Shown: piece by piece, positions 1-9,104 of the stretch
Numbering within the stretch: position 1 is the first letter of the stretch
Layout: every line of letters begins with the position of its first letter
Origin: an uncultured Selenomonadales bacterium
GTDB lineage: Bacteria > Bacillota > Negativicutes > Selenomonadales > Selenomonadaceae
Length of the DNA: 33,859 nucleotides
Direction: 5' to 3'
Assembly: GCA_946407095.1 (NCBI GenBank)
Contig: CAMJMR010000026.1
Location: forward strand, 1-33,859
The notes under the pieces: model-generated
Databases searched by the model: none
Told to the model about the DNA's origin: nothing
What the model saw: the letters and a program-made list of their open reading frames with translations, nothing else
Program-made: the position numbers and the translations under genes

Positions 1-216
1 GACGCGGGCTGTTGCGGCATTTCGGGCAATTACGGCTTCCGCAAGGACAAATACGAAATTTCCATGAAGATAGGCGCGAAACTCTTTGAACGCGTCAAGC
101 AGGGCGGCTTCGACAAAGTCATCTGCGATTGCGGCACGTGTCGAATGCAAATTCATCACGGCACCGACGTCAAGCCCGTCCATCCGATTGAAGTTTTGGC
201 GAAGGCTTACGCTTAA
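1..216 (+). CDS. glpC: Anaerobic glycerol-3-phosphate dehydrogenase subunit C, 3' end (partial)
   Basis: Reading frame open from base 1 to the TAA at 214-216, giving the last 71 residues. It contains a CCG-type motif near its start (AGCCGISGNYG) followed by DCGTCRMQI, the cysteine-rich CCG domain that closes GlpC and related heterodisulfide-reductase-like subunits. GlpC is the Fe-S, membrane-anchoring subunit that passes electrons from the GlpAB glycerol-3-phosphate dehydrogenase to quinone. The identification is supported by glpK and glpF downstream on the same strand. The N-terminal part and any glpA/glpB lie outside the window. A different CCG-domain protein is possible but unlikely in this setting. 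Confidence 0.85.
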   Translation, partial: DAGCCGISGNYGFRKDKYEISMKIGAKLFERVKQGGFDKVICDCGTCRMQIHHGTDVKPVHPIEVLAKAYA

Positions 217-289
217 GGGGGTGATATTTTTTCCGCAGCAAGGCGTGTCATTATCTAAGGAGTGAGCAACTGTAGTTTAAAATGTGTAA

Positions 290-517
290 AAAAGTCTAGT
301 CAGGTAGACAAATGTGCAGCTTAAAGCTGAAAGCTCATAAACCAAAATAGCCGTTGAGCCAGTTTGCCGCTTTAAGGCAGTCTAGCGTCGGGAAGCCAGT
401 GCAGGTTGAAACAGTCCTGATAACTAAAAGGTAGAACTCCGAGGGTGACATGCGGACGTGGCACTTAAGCCGGAGGGCTTTATACTCATCAAATATTACG
501 AAAGGAGAAAGCTACAG
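290..517 (+). ncRNA. Structured RNA resembling the IscB omega-RNA (HEARO) class
   Basis: This segment lies between glpC and glpK, has no reading frame and is full of paired segments: TGCC/GGCA around 365-378, CAGG/CCTG at 402-419, CTCCG/CGGAG enclosing 437-476, and TGAGCC near 355 able to pair with GGC and CTCA near 477-489. It runs straight into AAAGGAG and an ATG at 518. A structured RNA ending at the ribosome-binding site of a downstream start is the layout of HEARO/omega-RNAs, which precede the IscB nuclease ORF in IS200/IS605-type elements. The family call rests on architecture and remembered resemblance (AGCC-rich 5' arm, GATAA loop, GTAGAAC segment), not on a covariance search. Boundaries are approximate. 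Confidence 0.45.
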
Positions 518-541
518 ATGAATCAACAGATTGTCACCTGA
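518..541 (+). pseudogene. Seven-residue ORF remnant, possible dead IscB start
   Basis: A well-placed Shine-Dalgarno (AAAGGAG, about 502-508) precedes ATG 518, but the frame reads only MNQQIVT before TGA. The start context is good, while the coding part is missing. This fits an IscB-type ORF lost by deletion, leaving the structured RNA. It could instead be a meaningless short frame. Confidence 0.3.
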
Positions 542-725
542 AAGACGCTGTTGATATGTACCGGTGGCTGGCCGGGAATTTACGACTGTGGAGTGTTAAA
601 CAAAAGTCGGTAGCTAAGGCAAAGACGGACACGTAGAAGCAGTAAGACAGAACCGCGAGGTCTGTCCGAATCATCTTGACATGGATACAAAGGACGCTTG
701 TCTATAAGTGTCTATGTTTTAAGTA
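542..725 (+). other. Non-coding segment with hairpins, right part of the insertion
   Basis: No coding frame of any length. It can fold into several hairpins: CGACT/AGTCG (583-609), GACAGA/TCTGTC around an ACCGCGAG loop (645-666) and GACGCTT/AAGTGTC (693-712). I read it as the right-hand part of the element that separates glpC from glpK, although an independent regulatory RNA upstream of glpK cannot be excluded. The glpK ribosome-binding site (AGGA, 728-731) lies just beyond it. Confidence 0.35.
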
Positions 726-737
726 GCAGGAATTTGA

Positions 738-2234
<1,497 letters not shown>

Positions 2235-2304
2235 AATTTTTTCGGCTTAAAAGTTTTGGAGGGCGGGAAATTTTCGCCTCCCGTCCTCTAAGGAGGGACT
2301 CATT

Positions 2305-3030
2305 ATGGATAACTTGTTCGGCGAATTCATGGGCACTATGGTGCTTATAGTCTTCGGTGCGGGCGTCTGCGCGAACATGACGCTGACGCACTCGAAAGGT
2401 CAAGGCGGCGGCTGGGTTTGCATAGCACTGGGCTGGGGTTTTGCAGTTACGCTTGGCGTCTTCACTGCCACGACGCTCGGAGCCCCGCAAGGCGATTTGA
2501 ATCCTGCCGTCACGCTCGCCAAAACTATGGTCGGCATCTACACGCCCGCGCAGTTCTTGGCAACGTCGGCGGCGCAACTGGTCGGCGCGATTTTGGGCGC
2601 GGCTATCGTTTGGCTGGCATACTTGCCGCACTGGGAAAAGACCGCAGACCCCGCCGCTAAGCTCGGCGTCTTTGCAACGGGTCCTGCCATTCGCAGCCCC
2701 ATGGCGAACTTCCTCACAGAAATGATTGCCACGTTCTTCCTGATGTTCGTTATCTGGATGATTTTCGGCGAACCCGTCGGTCAACTCGTTCCCGGCTACG
2801 GTCCTTACATGGTCGGCATTCTGATTATCGCTTTGGGCTTGTCTTTGGGCGGTCCCACGGGCTACGCTATGAATCCTGCCCGTGACTTGGGTCCGCGCAT
2901 TGCTCATGCCATCCTGCCCATTGCTGGCAAAGGCGGCTCCGATTGGGGCTACGCTTGGGTGCCGATTGCCGGTCCGTTTGCGGGCGCAGCATTGGCTTAC
3001 GTCGTTGCGGCGGCTTGCGGTTACTTCTGA
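2305..3030 (+). CDS. glpF: Glycerol uptake facilitator (aquaglyceroporin, MIP family)
   Basis: 241 residues, six predicted membrane helices with the two half-helix NPA boxes of aquaporins: GDLNPAVTLAK near residue 69 and YAMNPARDLGPR near residue 190. The Asp after the second box (NPARD) and the Gly-rich surroundings are typical of glycerol-conducting members rather than strict water channels. It lets glycerol enter the cell passively, where GlpK traps it. A strong AAGGAGG at 2290-2296 precedes ATG 2305. It lies 70 bp after glpK and is followed by a terminator, so it closes the operon. Confidence 0.95.
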   Translation: MDNLFGEFMGTMVLIVFGAGVCANMTLTHSKGQGGGWVCIALGWGFAVTLGVFTATTLGAPQGDLNPAVTLAKTMVGIYTPAQFLATSAAQLVGAILGAAIVWLAYLPHWEKTADPAAKLGVFATGPAIRSPMANFLTEMIATFFLMFVIWMIFGEPVGQLVPGYGPYMVGILIIALGLSLGGPTGYAMNPARDLGPRIAHAILPIAGKGGSDWGYAWVPIAGPFAGAALAYVVAAACGYF

Positions 3031-3060
3031 GAATAAAATTTCATTCCACGCAAAAAATTT

Positions 3061-3090
3061 CCCCCTCCGAATCGGAAGGGGATTTTTTTT
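3061..3090 (+). terminator. Rho-independent terminator of the glp operon
   Basis: CCCC...CCG / CGG...GGGG stem with a short AAT loop and one bulge, followed by eight T (3083-3090), 30 bp after the glpF stop. Confidence 0.85.
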
Positions 3091-3196
3091 GTCTTGAATG
3101 TACAATGTAAGTGCAACAGCACGCCACGAGCTTTCTTTTGAAAATCCATTTAATGCCGTTGAGCGTTCGCCCACTTCGACGCGTCATACATGTGTT

Positions 3197-4087
3197 TTAG
3201 TCATAGTTAAGCATTTGCTCCATATTGTCGTGCAAGGCATTAAGGTAATTCTTCAAGTCGTCGGCAATTTCGGAATTGCGCAGGGCAAATTCAATATTCG
3301 CTTGCAAGAATCCTATCTTGGTTCCCACGTCGTAGCGGTGCCCCTTGAAAATGTAAGCGTACATTGCCTCGTTTTTGGCAAGGCGTTTAAGCCCGTCGGT
3401 CAACTGAATTTCGCCGCCCGCGCCGGGTTCTTGCGTCTCTAGGAAGGAAAAAATCGTCGGCGTCAAAATGTATCTGCCCAAAATAGCAATGCGACTCGGT
3501 GCCGCCTCAAGTGAAGGCTTTTCGACTAAATCTTTAACCTTGTAAATGCCCTCGTCGACGTGCTTGCAATCGACAATACCGTATTTGTGAACGACTTCGT
3601 CGGCAACTTCCTGCACGCCAAGAATCGAAGTCTTATACTCGTTGAAAACCTCAACCATCTGCTGAAGGACGGGCTTGCGTGCAACGACGACGTCATCGCC
3701 CAAAAGGACGGCAAAGGGTTCGTCGCCGATAAAGTGGCTGGCAGTCAAGACGGCGTGCCCAAGACCGAGCGGTTGCTTTTGGCGGATAAAGTGAATGTTC
3801 GCGATTTCGGGAATGGCGCGCACCATCTGCAACATATCTTCCTTATCCTTGCGTTCAAGTTCAAACTCAAGCTCAATGGAGCGGTCGAAGTGGTCTTCAA
3901 TCGAACGCTTGTTGCGCCCCGTGACGACGATGATATCTTCGATGCCCGCGGCGGCCGCCTCTTCGATTATGTATTGAATCGTGGGCTTGTCGACAATCGG
4001 CAACATCTCTTTGGGTTGAGACTTCGTGGCGGGCAAAAATCTGGTGCCGAGACCGGCGGCGGGGATTACAGCTTTACGAACTTCCAT
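3197..4087 (-). CDS. galU: UTP--glucose-1-phosphate uridylyltransferase
   Basis: 296 residues, normal for bacterial GalU. It makes UDP-glucose from UTP and glucose-1-phosphate for cell-envelope polysaccharides and galactose metabolism. The N-terminal nucleotide-binding loop AVIPAAGLGTRFLPATKS is at residues 6-23, followed by PKEMLPIVDKP, a GLGHAVL segment, the GDD metal site (about residue 129) and VEKP near residue 189. It starts at ATG 4087 with a GAAGGGA-type ribosome-binding site and has its own consensus promoter upstream. It is monocistronic and convergent with the glp operon. About 100 bp downstream (3098-3196) shows nothing recognisable. Confidence 0.97.
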   Translation of the reverse strand: MEVRKAVIPAAGLGTRFLPATKSQPKEMLPIVDKPTIQYIIEEAAAAGIEDIIVVTGRNKRSIEDHFDRSIELEFELERKDKEDMLQMVRAIPEIANIHFIRQKQPLGLGHAVLTASHFIGDEPFAVLLGDDVVVARKPVLQQMVEVFNEYKTSILGVQEVADEVVHKYGIVDCKHVDEGIYKVKDLVEKPSLEAAPSRIAILGRYILTPTIFSFLETQEPGAGGEIQLTDGLKRLAKNEAMYAYIFKGHRYDVGTKIGFLQANIEFALRNSEIADDLKNYLNALHDNMEQMLNYD

Positions 4088-4120
4088 GGTTATTGCGTCC
4101 CTTCGCGTGAAATTTTTTTT

Positions 4121-4149
4121 ATTATAACAGATAAGCGGCTTGCTTGCAA
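4121..4149 (-). promoter_or_regulatory. Sigma-70/A-type promoter of galU
   Basis: On the minus strand TTGCAA (4149-4144) and a perfect TATAAT (4126-4121) are separated by 17 bp, about 33 bp upstream of the galU start codon. Confidence 0.8.
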
Positions 4150-4289
4150 AATAAATTATTGCGCCTATTTTTCATTGACATTGAAATTCGGTTGCGAATG
4201 AAAGGAAATAAGACGCAATCTCGATGATTCAGGAAGCTCCCATCTCTACAAGCAGGAGTAATTCACAAGTCAAAGTCTGGTTCGCGAAT

Positions 4290-4366
4290 TTTACGATTAA
4301 TTGAAGTCGTAAGCAGCTTGGACGCGCTAACAGGCGGCAACGTCACGTTACCCTCTTTAAAAGCGT
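4290..4366 (+). repeat. ~75-bp intergenic repeat (CCCGCC-hairpin family, diverged copy)
   Basis: Shares the stretch GATTAATTGAAGTCGT, then GACGCGCTAAC, then a near-palindrome GGCAACGTCACGTTACC and an A/T-rich tail with the copies at 6024 and 23836. This copy lies in the 220-bp gap between galU and the small ORF at 4424, a gap (4202-4423) in which nothing else is visible. The hairpin core differs from that of the 6024 copy. Confidence 0.55.
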
Positions 4367-4423
4367 AAAAGTTTGTCGGGCGGAAAAGTTTGATTGAGCA
4401 AAGAATATGCCACGTACTTCACG

Positions 4424-4501
4424 TCATTGATTCGCGGCAATGAGCGCGTCGATTTCCGTTTTGTCGATGCCGAGCATGCCATATTTTTGAATAATCTTCA
4501 T
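4424..4501 (-). CDS. Tiny ORF translationally coupled to cobA-hemD
   Basis: 25 residues beginning MKIIQKYGMLGIDKTEID. Its ATG (4501-4499) overlaps the hemD stop TGA (4500-4498) as ATGA, the arrangement used elsewhere in this operon for real gene junctions, and its codon use resembles its neighbours. No family recognised. It may be the beginning of a gene truncated by the repeat at 4290-4366, or a genuine small protein. Confidence 0.35.
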   Translation of the reverse strand: MKIIQKYGMLGIDKTEIDALIAANQ

Positions 4502-5964
4502 AAGACTTTGCCTCCGTAAAAATTTTTGACGGCGGCGACAAGCCCGCCGATAGTGAATTCCTTGGCGATGACGGCGGGCGTTATGCCGAAGTCTTTCAAC
4601 GTTTGCGCGGTTATCGTGCCGATTGCGGCGGACGGAATTTTTTTCAGCGGCTCGACGCCGTAAGCCGCCACAAAATTTTTAACCGTCGAAGAACTGGTGA
4701 ACGTTATCAAGTCAAGCGCGTCGAAGGCAATCTGCGCGGGCGTCTCGGCAAGCGTCCGATAGGCGGGGGCGATTGTGACAGCCGCGCCGAAAGTTTTCAG
4801 CATGTCGGGCAAAACGTCACGCGCCTCCTGGGCACGGGCAAGCAAAACTTTTTTCCCGCCGACCAAATCTTTCAGCGACTCCGCCAAACTTTCCGCGACA
4901 AAATTTTTCGGCACGACGTCCGCGATTATTCCGTAGCCGGAAAGTTTTTCCGCCGTAGCAGAGCCAATCGCCGCGACTTTGTTCAGAGCCCGCGAATCAA
5001 GCTCGTGAAGTTTCAGCCGCGCAAAAAATTGTTCGACGCCATTCGCACTGGTGAAGATTGTCCAGTCGAAGCCGCGCAGGTTTTCTATCGCCGTGTCAAG
5101 CATTCGGAAGTCGTCTGACGGCGGAGCGATTCGGATTGTCGGGCACTCGACGACCTCCGCGCCCAATGACCGAAGTTCGCTTGACAGTTTCGACGCTTGA
5201 GACCGTGCGCGCGTCACGAGAATTCTTTTGCCGAACAGCGGACGATTTTCAAACCACTTGAGCCGTTCGCGCAGATTAACGACTTCGCCCACTACGAAAA
5301 TCGCGGGCGGCGCAATTTTTACGTTCGGAGCCTCGGCAAGCGTCGTGACGAAGACTTCCTGCGCGGGCTTTGTTCCCCAACAAATCAGAGCGGCGGGCGT
5401 TTCGGGCGGGCGTCCGTATTCGATGAGCTTGGCGACGATTTGCGGCAAGTTAGCGACGCCCATCAAAAAAATCAGCGTGTCGACTGCCGTTGAAAGCTTT
5501 GACCAGTTGATTGTCGATTCGGGCTTAGTCGGGTCTTCGTGACCCGTGACGACCGCGAAACTCGTTGCAATGCCTCGATGCGTGACGGGAATGCCGGCAT
5601 AGGCGGGGACTGCAACCGCGCTGGTGACGCCGGGGACAATCTCGAACGGCAAACCGTTTTCGCGCAGATAAAGAGCCTCCTCGCCGCCGCGCCCGAATAC
5701 GAACGGGTCACCGCCCTTTAGCCTCACGACGACGCCATTTTGCCGCGCCTCCTCGACAAGCAGCTGATTTATTTCCGTCTGCTTGAGCGTGTGCTCGCCC
5801 GCCGCCTTCCCGACGTAAATTTTTTTCGCTCCCGCGCAGAAATTCAAAATCGCGTCATCGGCAAGCCTGTCGTAAATCACGACGTCCGCCGCCTGTAAAA
5901 GTTCGCAAGCCCGCAGCGTCAACAAGCCGACATCGCCCGCGCCCGCTCCGACAAGATAGACCAT
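4498..5964 (-). CDS. cobA-hemD: Fused uroporphyrinogen-III C-methyltransferase / uroporphyrinogen-III synthase
   Basis: 488 residues with two complete domains. Residues 1-240 are a SUMT (CobA/SirA) methylase: VYLVGAGAGDVGLLTLRA at the start, the GGDPFVFGRGGEEA SAM-binding motif near residue 85 and the PGVTSA segment. It methylates uroporphyrinogen III at C2 and C7 to precorrin-2. Residues 245-488 are HemD, beginning GKRILVTRARSQASKLSS, which cyclises hydroxymethylbilane to uroporphyrinogen III. The fusion makes and immediately uses uroporphyrinogen III, committing it to cobalamin or siroheme; it is common in Firmicutes. ATG 5964 has GGAGGGG 5'. The start region is duplicated 150 bp upstream. 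A cobalamin supply fits the B12-binding radical-SAM enzyme encoded further on. Confidence 0.95.
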   Translation of the reverse strand: MVYLVGAGAGDVGLLTLRACELLQAADVVIYDRLADDAILNFCAGAKKIYVGKAAGEHTLKQTEINQLLVEEARQNGVVVRLKGGDPFVFGRGGEEALYLRENGLPFEIVPGVTSAVAVPAYAGIPVTHRGIATSFAVVTGHEDPTKPESTINWSKLSTAVDTLIFLMGVANLPQIVAKLIEYGRPPETPAALICWGTKPAQEVFVTTLAEAPNVKIAPPAIFVVGEVVNLRERLKWFENRPLFGKRILVTRARSQASKLSSELRSLGAEVVECPTIRIAPPSDDFRMLDTAIENLRGFDWTIFTSANGVEQFFARLKLHELDSRALNKVAAIGSATAEKLSGYGIIADVVPKNFVAESLAESLKDLVGGKKVLLARAQEARDVLPDMLKTFGAAVTIAPAYRTLAETPAQIAFDALDLITFTSSSTVKNFVAAYGVEPLKKIPSAAIGTITAQTLKDFGITPAVIAKEFTIGGLVAAVKNFYGGKVL

Positions 5965-6114
5965 TCAATCCCCTCCGAAAAATATTAAGCTAGAAATGCG
6001 CATGCATTTCGTATCGGCGCGGCGATTAGCTGAAATCGTCGAACGGTGCGGCGCGCTAACTGTTCCGCCGCTTTTAAAGCGGCCGCCCGCGCCTGCGCCG
6101 ACAAGATAGACCAT
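5965..6114 (-). other. Duplicated cobA start forming a 49-codon leader ORF
   Basis: ATG 6114 has the same GGAGGGGATTGA ribosome-binding context as cobA and encodes the same first ten residues (MVYLVGAGAG), then departs into GRFKSGG and unrelated sequence, ending in TGA at 5967-5965 directly before the cobA ATG. The copies are offset by exactly 150 bp and the similarity covers about 45 bp including the ribosome-binding site. A hairpin repeat lies between them. The leader could couple to cobA by termination and reinitiation, but it may simply be the scar of an insertion. Confidence 0.6.
6024..6090 (+). repeat. ~70-bp repeat with CCGCTTTTAAAGCGG hairpin
   Basis: GATTAGCTGAAATCGTC, then GGCGCGCTAACTGTT, then the palindrome CCGCTTTTAAAGCGG and CCGCCCG. 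The same order is found at 23836-23896 with a compensatorily different hairpin, and at 4290. It sits between the two copies of the cobA start. Confidence 0.7.
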
Positions 6115-6133
6115 TCAATCCCCTCCGAAAATT

Positions 6134-6679
6134 TTAATAGACGCCATGCACAGCGTAACAACTGCGCGGCTCAAGCTTTGCAATGTCAATCAAGCGGTCG
6201 ACGAGCGGAATCAATTCGCCATACTCTTTCGGAATGACGCACCAACATTTGAACTTACGGACTTGTTCGCCATAAATTTTTATGTCGTAACTATGACCGT
6301 CAAGCCCGCAACGATACTTTTCGTCTTGCCAATTCGCATTGACAATGGCATTAACAAGTTTCATATCGTCCGCGTCAAGGTCGGCAATGGAAATCGGCGG
6401 CGCGTTCTGCCTCATGAAGGCGGCAAATTCTTCGCTGTCCCAAATTTTTATTGTCAAGGTCTTTGGGGCAATTTCATTAAGCCTGGTGTATTCTACTGTT
6501 GCCGAATAAATTTCGCGTCCAACCATGCCGAAATTCCAAAAGAGTTGATACGAATTATTTTTCATTTCGTGAACTTGAAAGCCAATTCCCTTTGCAAAAG
6601 CAGGACTTATCGCTAAATCCATTACGTGCCGATTGCTTTTAATCTCGAACGAAAACCAATCTGATTTGTATTCGCCCAT
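6134..6679 (-). CDS. Hypothetical protein, operon partner of the DUF815 ATPase
   Basis: 181 residues from ATG 6679 (MGEYKSDWFSFEIKSNRHVM), 2 bp after the stop of the DUF815 gene. An upstream in-frame extension overlapping that gene is unlikely to be used. There is no signal peptide or membrane segment and no motif that I recognise; several Trp and Cys (KCWCVIP near residue 150) suggest a compact soluble fold. Very tight spacing implies co-translation with the ATPase, and perhaps work in the same process. Family unknown. Confidence 0.75.
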   Translation of the reverse strand: MGEYKSDWFSFEIKSNRHVMDLAISPAFAKGIGFQVHEMKNNSYQLFWNFGMVGREIYSATVEYTRLNEIAPKTLTIKIWDSEEFAAFMRQNAPPISIADLDADDMKLVNAIVNANWQDEKYRCGLDGHSYDIKIYGEQVRKFKCWCVIPKEYGELIPLVDRLIDIAKLEPRSCYAVHGVY

Positions 6680-6681
6680 GA

Positions 6682-7872
6682 TTATCGTTGCCCCAAGTAG
6701 TAATTGACGAATTGTTGAGCCGTGCGCCCGTTGCGCCCCGAATGCGACATTTCCCAACGCAAGCCTTCAATCCGAAGCTGTTCCGCGTCAAGCTCGACGC
6801 CCCGCCGCCGCAACATGCTGCGAATTATTTCAAGGTATTCTGCCTGCGTCGGCGCGTAGTAGTGAATTATCAGCCCGAAGCGGTCAGACAACGAAATCGT
6901 CTCGTTGGTGCTGTCGTCTCGATAAAGTTCGTCTTGCCCCTCCGAACGGTCGCGCCACGTCTCGCGAATCAAATGCCGCCTGTTGCTCGTCGCGTAGATT
7001 AAAACGTTTTCGGGACGCGATTCGACGCCGCCTTCAATCGCCGACTTCAAGTACTTGTACTCCGCCTCCGACTCCTCGAACGACAAATCGTCCAGAAAAA
7101 TGATAAACCGCTTGCTCATGAAGCGGCGCAACGTCTCCATCAGGTCGGGCAAGGTTTTCAGTTGCGGCTTGGTGATTTGAACGAGCCTCAAGCCCTGCGC
7201 GTAGTATTCGTTGACCAAAGCCTTGACGCCCGAAGATTTGCCGGTGCCGCGCGCGCCGACAAGCAGGACGTTATTGGCGGGCTTGCCGTCGACAAAGGCG
7301 GTCGTGTTGCCCGTGAGCAGTTCCTTTTGGTGCGCGTAGCCGATAAGGTCGTCCAAGCGAATCGTCTCGAAGTGGCGAATCCCGACGATATTTTTGGTCG
7401 ATGCGTCCCAGCGGAAGGCGCGATAGGTCGCGATGTCTCCGCAACCGAATTTCCGCCAATGTTCGATAAAGGCGTCCGCAATTTCGCTCGCGCCGCGCAG
7501 ATTGTCCAGCCGTCTCGTCAAAGCGTTAAAAGCCTCGTCGGAATTCGGGACGGTCGGCTTGTACAGGTTGAGGATGTTCAAATCGCTCCAAAGCTCGCCG
7601 TTGAATATCGGCAAAAGAATTTCCACGTCGTGAATAAAAACTTCGCGGAGGCTTTCGCCGATTTTCCCGCCGTTGACTTCAAGCGTCGTCGAAATGAGAT
7701 TCGGCTCGTTGGCAAGCAGATAAATCAGGTAGGAACGGTACAGGTTGCCGCTCAAGCCGAGACTTTCGGCGTGTTCAATCAAGCGGGCGGTCACTTCAAA
7801 TTCGTCAGCCGCGCCGTCGAAAATTTCCGCGTCAAGCAAGTTGCGGCAAACGATTAAGCCTTGCAAATTCAT
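6682..7872 (-). CDS. DUF815-family P-loop ATPase
   Basis: 396 residues. Walker A GARGTGKSS is at residues 206-214, Walker B FIIFLDDLSFE at 256-266, and ATSNRRHLI with a downstream Arg-rich WRDR stretch fits sensor and arginine-finger positions of AAA-like ATPases. The pattern VDGKPANNVLLVGARGTGKSS preceded by a ~200-residue N-terminal domain is that of DUF815, a widespread family of unknown biological role. The start ATG 7872 overlaps the stop of the upstream phosphoesterase (ATGA). No transmembrane segment. Confidence 0.9.
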   Translation of the reverse strand: MNLQGLIVCRNLLDAEIFDGAADEFEVTARLIEHAESLGLSGNLYRSYLIYLLANEPNLISTTLEVNGGKIGESLREVFIHDVEILLPIFNGELWSDLNILNLYKPTVPNSDEAFNALTRRLDNLRGASEIADAFIEHWRKFGCGDIATYRAFRWDASTKNIVGIRHFETIRLDDLIGYAHQKELLTGNTTAFVDGKPANNVLLVGARGTGKSSGVKALVNEYYAQGLRLVQITKPQLKTLPDLMETLRRFMSKRFIIFLDDLSFEESEAEYKYLKSAIEGGVESRPENVLIYATSNRRHLIRETWRDRSEGQDELYRDDSTNETISLSDRFGLIIHYYAPTQAEYLEIIRSMLRRRGVELDAEQLRIEGLRWEMSHSGRNGRTAQQFVNYYLGQR

Positions 7873-9104
7873 GATACATTTCCTTTCGTAAGCGTGAAGT
7901 TGTCCAAAATTATTCCGTCGACAGTGCGCGCCGTCAAAGTTATCGCGGCGGCTGAAACGTCAAGCGCAATGAAACTTTCGGGCTCCTCGCGCAGATTTTT
8001 AAAAACTACGTCGTCAATCGCCGAATTCGGCTCGACGTATTTTTGGTCGCCCGCTCGCCCGCACAAAATGTAAGTCGTGCCCCGCGCAGATTTTTTCCGC
8101 GCGAAAATCTTCCCGCGATTGCGATAGGTGTGCAGGTGCCCCGTGAAGACCAAATCAATCTCCAGCTCGTCGAACAGCTCCAAAAATCTGTCGGCAATGT
8201 CGTTAAAGGCGTCCTGCGCGTAGTCGTAGATGTCCTTGTGCATGAAAACGATTTTCCACGGGCGATTGACGTTGGCGGCGTCGCGGCGAAGAAAATATTC
8301 CTGCGCGGACTGCATACCGGGATTGAGCGCGTCAAGCTCGGTGAATTGCGTATTGAGCATAAAAAAATGCGCGGCTCCGTAGTCGAAGGAATAAAAGTAG
8401 CCGCCGAAGTGCTTGGCGTCGTTGGCGGGCAGGACGAACTGATTCAGGTAGCCAATCGGCAGGGCGTTGAACCAGTCGACGCCGTAGCATTCGTGATTGC
8501 CCATGACGGGCGCGAAGATTTTCCCCGCAAGCAGTTTCGTAGCGGCAAGGTGCCACGCTCGCCACTGATAATCAGCCTCGCCGTTGTCGACCAAATCGCC
8601 CACGACCGTCACCAGTTCGGCGTCGGGGAAAGCCTCGCTCGCGGTGTCGGCCGTCCGTTGCCAAATTTCGTAGTGCTCGCATTGAGAATCGGCGAAGACC
8701 AGCATTTGAAAGGCTCCGTCGCCCGCCGTCCGCAAGTTTTGCCAAGACGTTGCCCGCTCGCCCGCCACGATTCGGAACTTGTAAAGACTTTCGGGCTTGA
8801 GACCCTCCAGCGCGCATGAGTAAATCAGCTCGCGTCGCGTTGCCGTCGAAAAGTGCGCCAAGTCCTCGCCGACAAGCCGCCACTCCAAAGAAAATTCTTC
8901 CGCCGCCTCAGCCTGCCACATTATCACTCGTGACGACCGCGAATCGCGCGTGACGACCTGCCGCAAAAATTTTACGCTCGTCAGCGGCTCGTAACCGTCT
9001 TGCGGCGTGTGCAGTTCGTCAAGCCGTGCCGCCTCCGTCAAGCTCGGAAACCAACTGCTCAAGCCCAATGCGATTAACAGCTTTACAAACAGCCGCCGAC
9101 TCAT
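7869..9104 (-). CDS. Tat-exported metallophosphoesterase, purple-acid-phosphatase-like
   Basis: 411 residues from ATG 9104, chosen because it overlaps the upstream stop (ATGA) and puts the signal peptide at the N-terminus. The signal starts MSRRLFVKLLIALGL, a near-consensus twin-arginine motif (S-R-R-x-F-x-K) with a hydrophobic stretch and LTEA cleavage region. A fibronectin-like N-terminal domain (about 45-125) precedes the calcineurin-like domain with FADSQ, VVGDLVDNG, MGNHECYG, FMHKD and FTGHLHTYR. These supply the usual Asp, Asn and His metal ligands, although the first motif is DSQ where many relatives have DxH or DxG. It probably acts on phosphoesters outside the cytoplasmic membrane; the substrate is unknown. 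Confidence 0.88.
   Translation of the reverse strand: MSRRLFVKLLIALGLSSWFPSLTEAARLDELHTPQDGYEPLTSVKFLRQVVTRDSRSSRVIMWQAEAAEEFSLEWRLVGEDLAHFSTATRRELIYSCALEGLKPESLYKFRIVAGERATSWQNLRTAGDGAFQMLVFADSQCEHYEIWQRTADTASEAFPDAELVTVVGDLVDNGEADYQWRAWHLAATKLLAGKIFAPVMGNHECYGVDWFNALPIGYLNQFVLPANDAKHFGGYFYSFDYGAAHFFMLNTQFTELDALNPGMQSAQEYFLRRDAANVNRPWKIVFMHKDIYDYAQDAFNDIADRFLELFDELEIDLVFTGHLHTYRNRGKIFARKKSARGTTYILCGRAGDQKYVEPNSAIDDVVFKNLREEPESFIALDVSAAAITLTARTVDGIILDNFTLTKGNVS

Noticed and set aside
217-737. Group II intron or tmRNA/RNase P RNA
   Set aside because: I find no domain V-like 34-nt hairpin, no GUGYG start with AY end, no tmRNA tRNA-like ends and none of the conserved RNase P cores.
5965-6133. 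Cobalamin riboswitch upstream of cobA-hemD
   Set aside because: No B12-box-like sequence is visible; the region is explained by the duplicated start and the hairpin repeat.
6680-6757. Upstream extension of the hypothetical gene starting at 6757
   Set aside because: It would overlap the coding end of the DUF815 ATPase by 76 bp; ATG 6679 directly follows that gene's stop.
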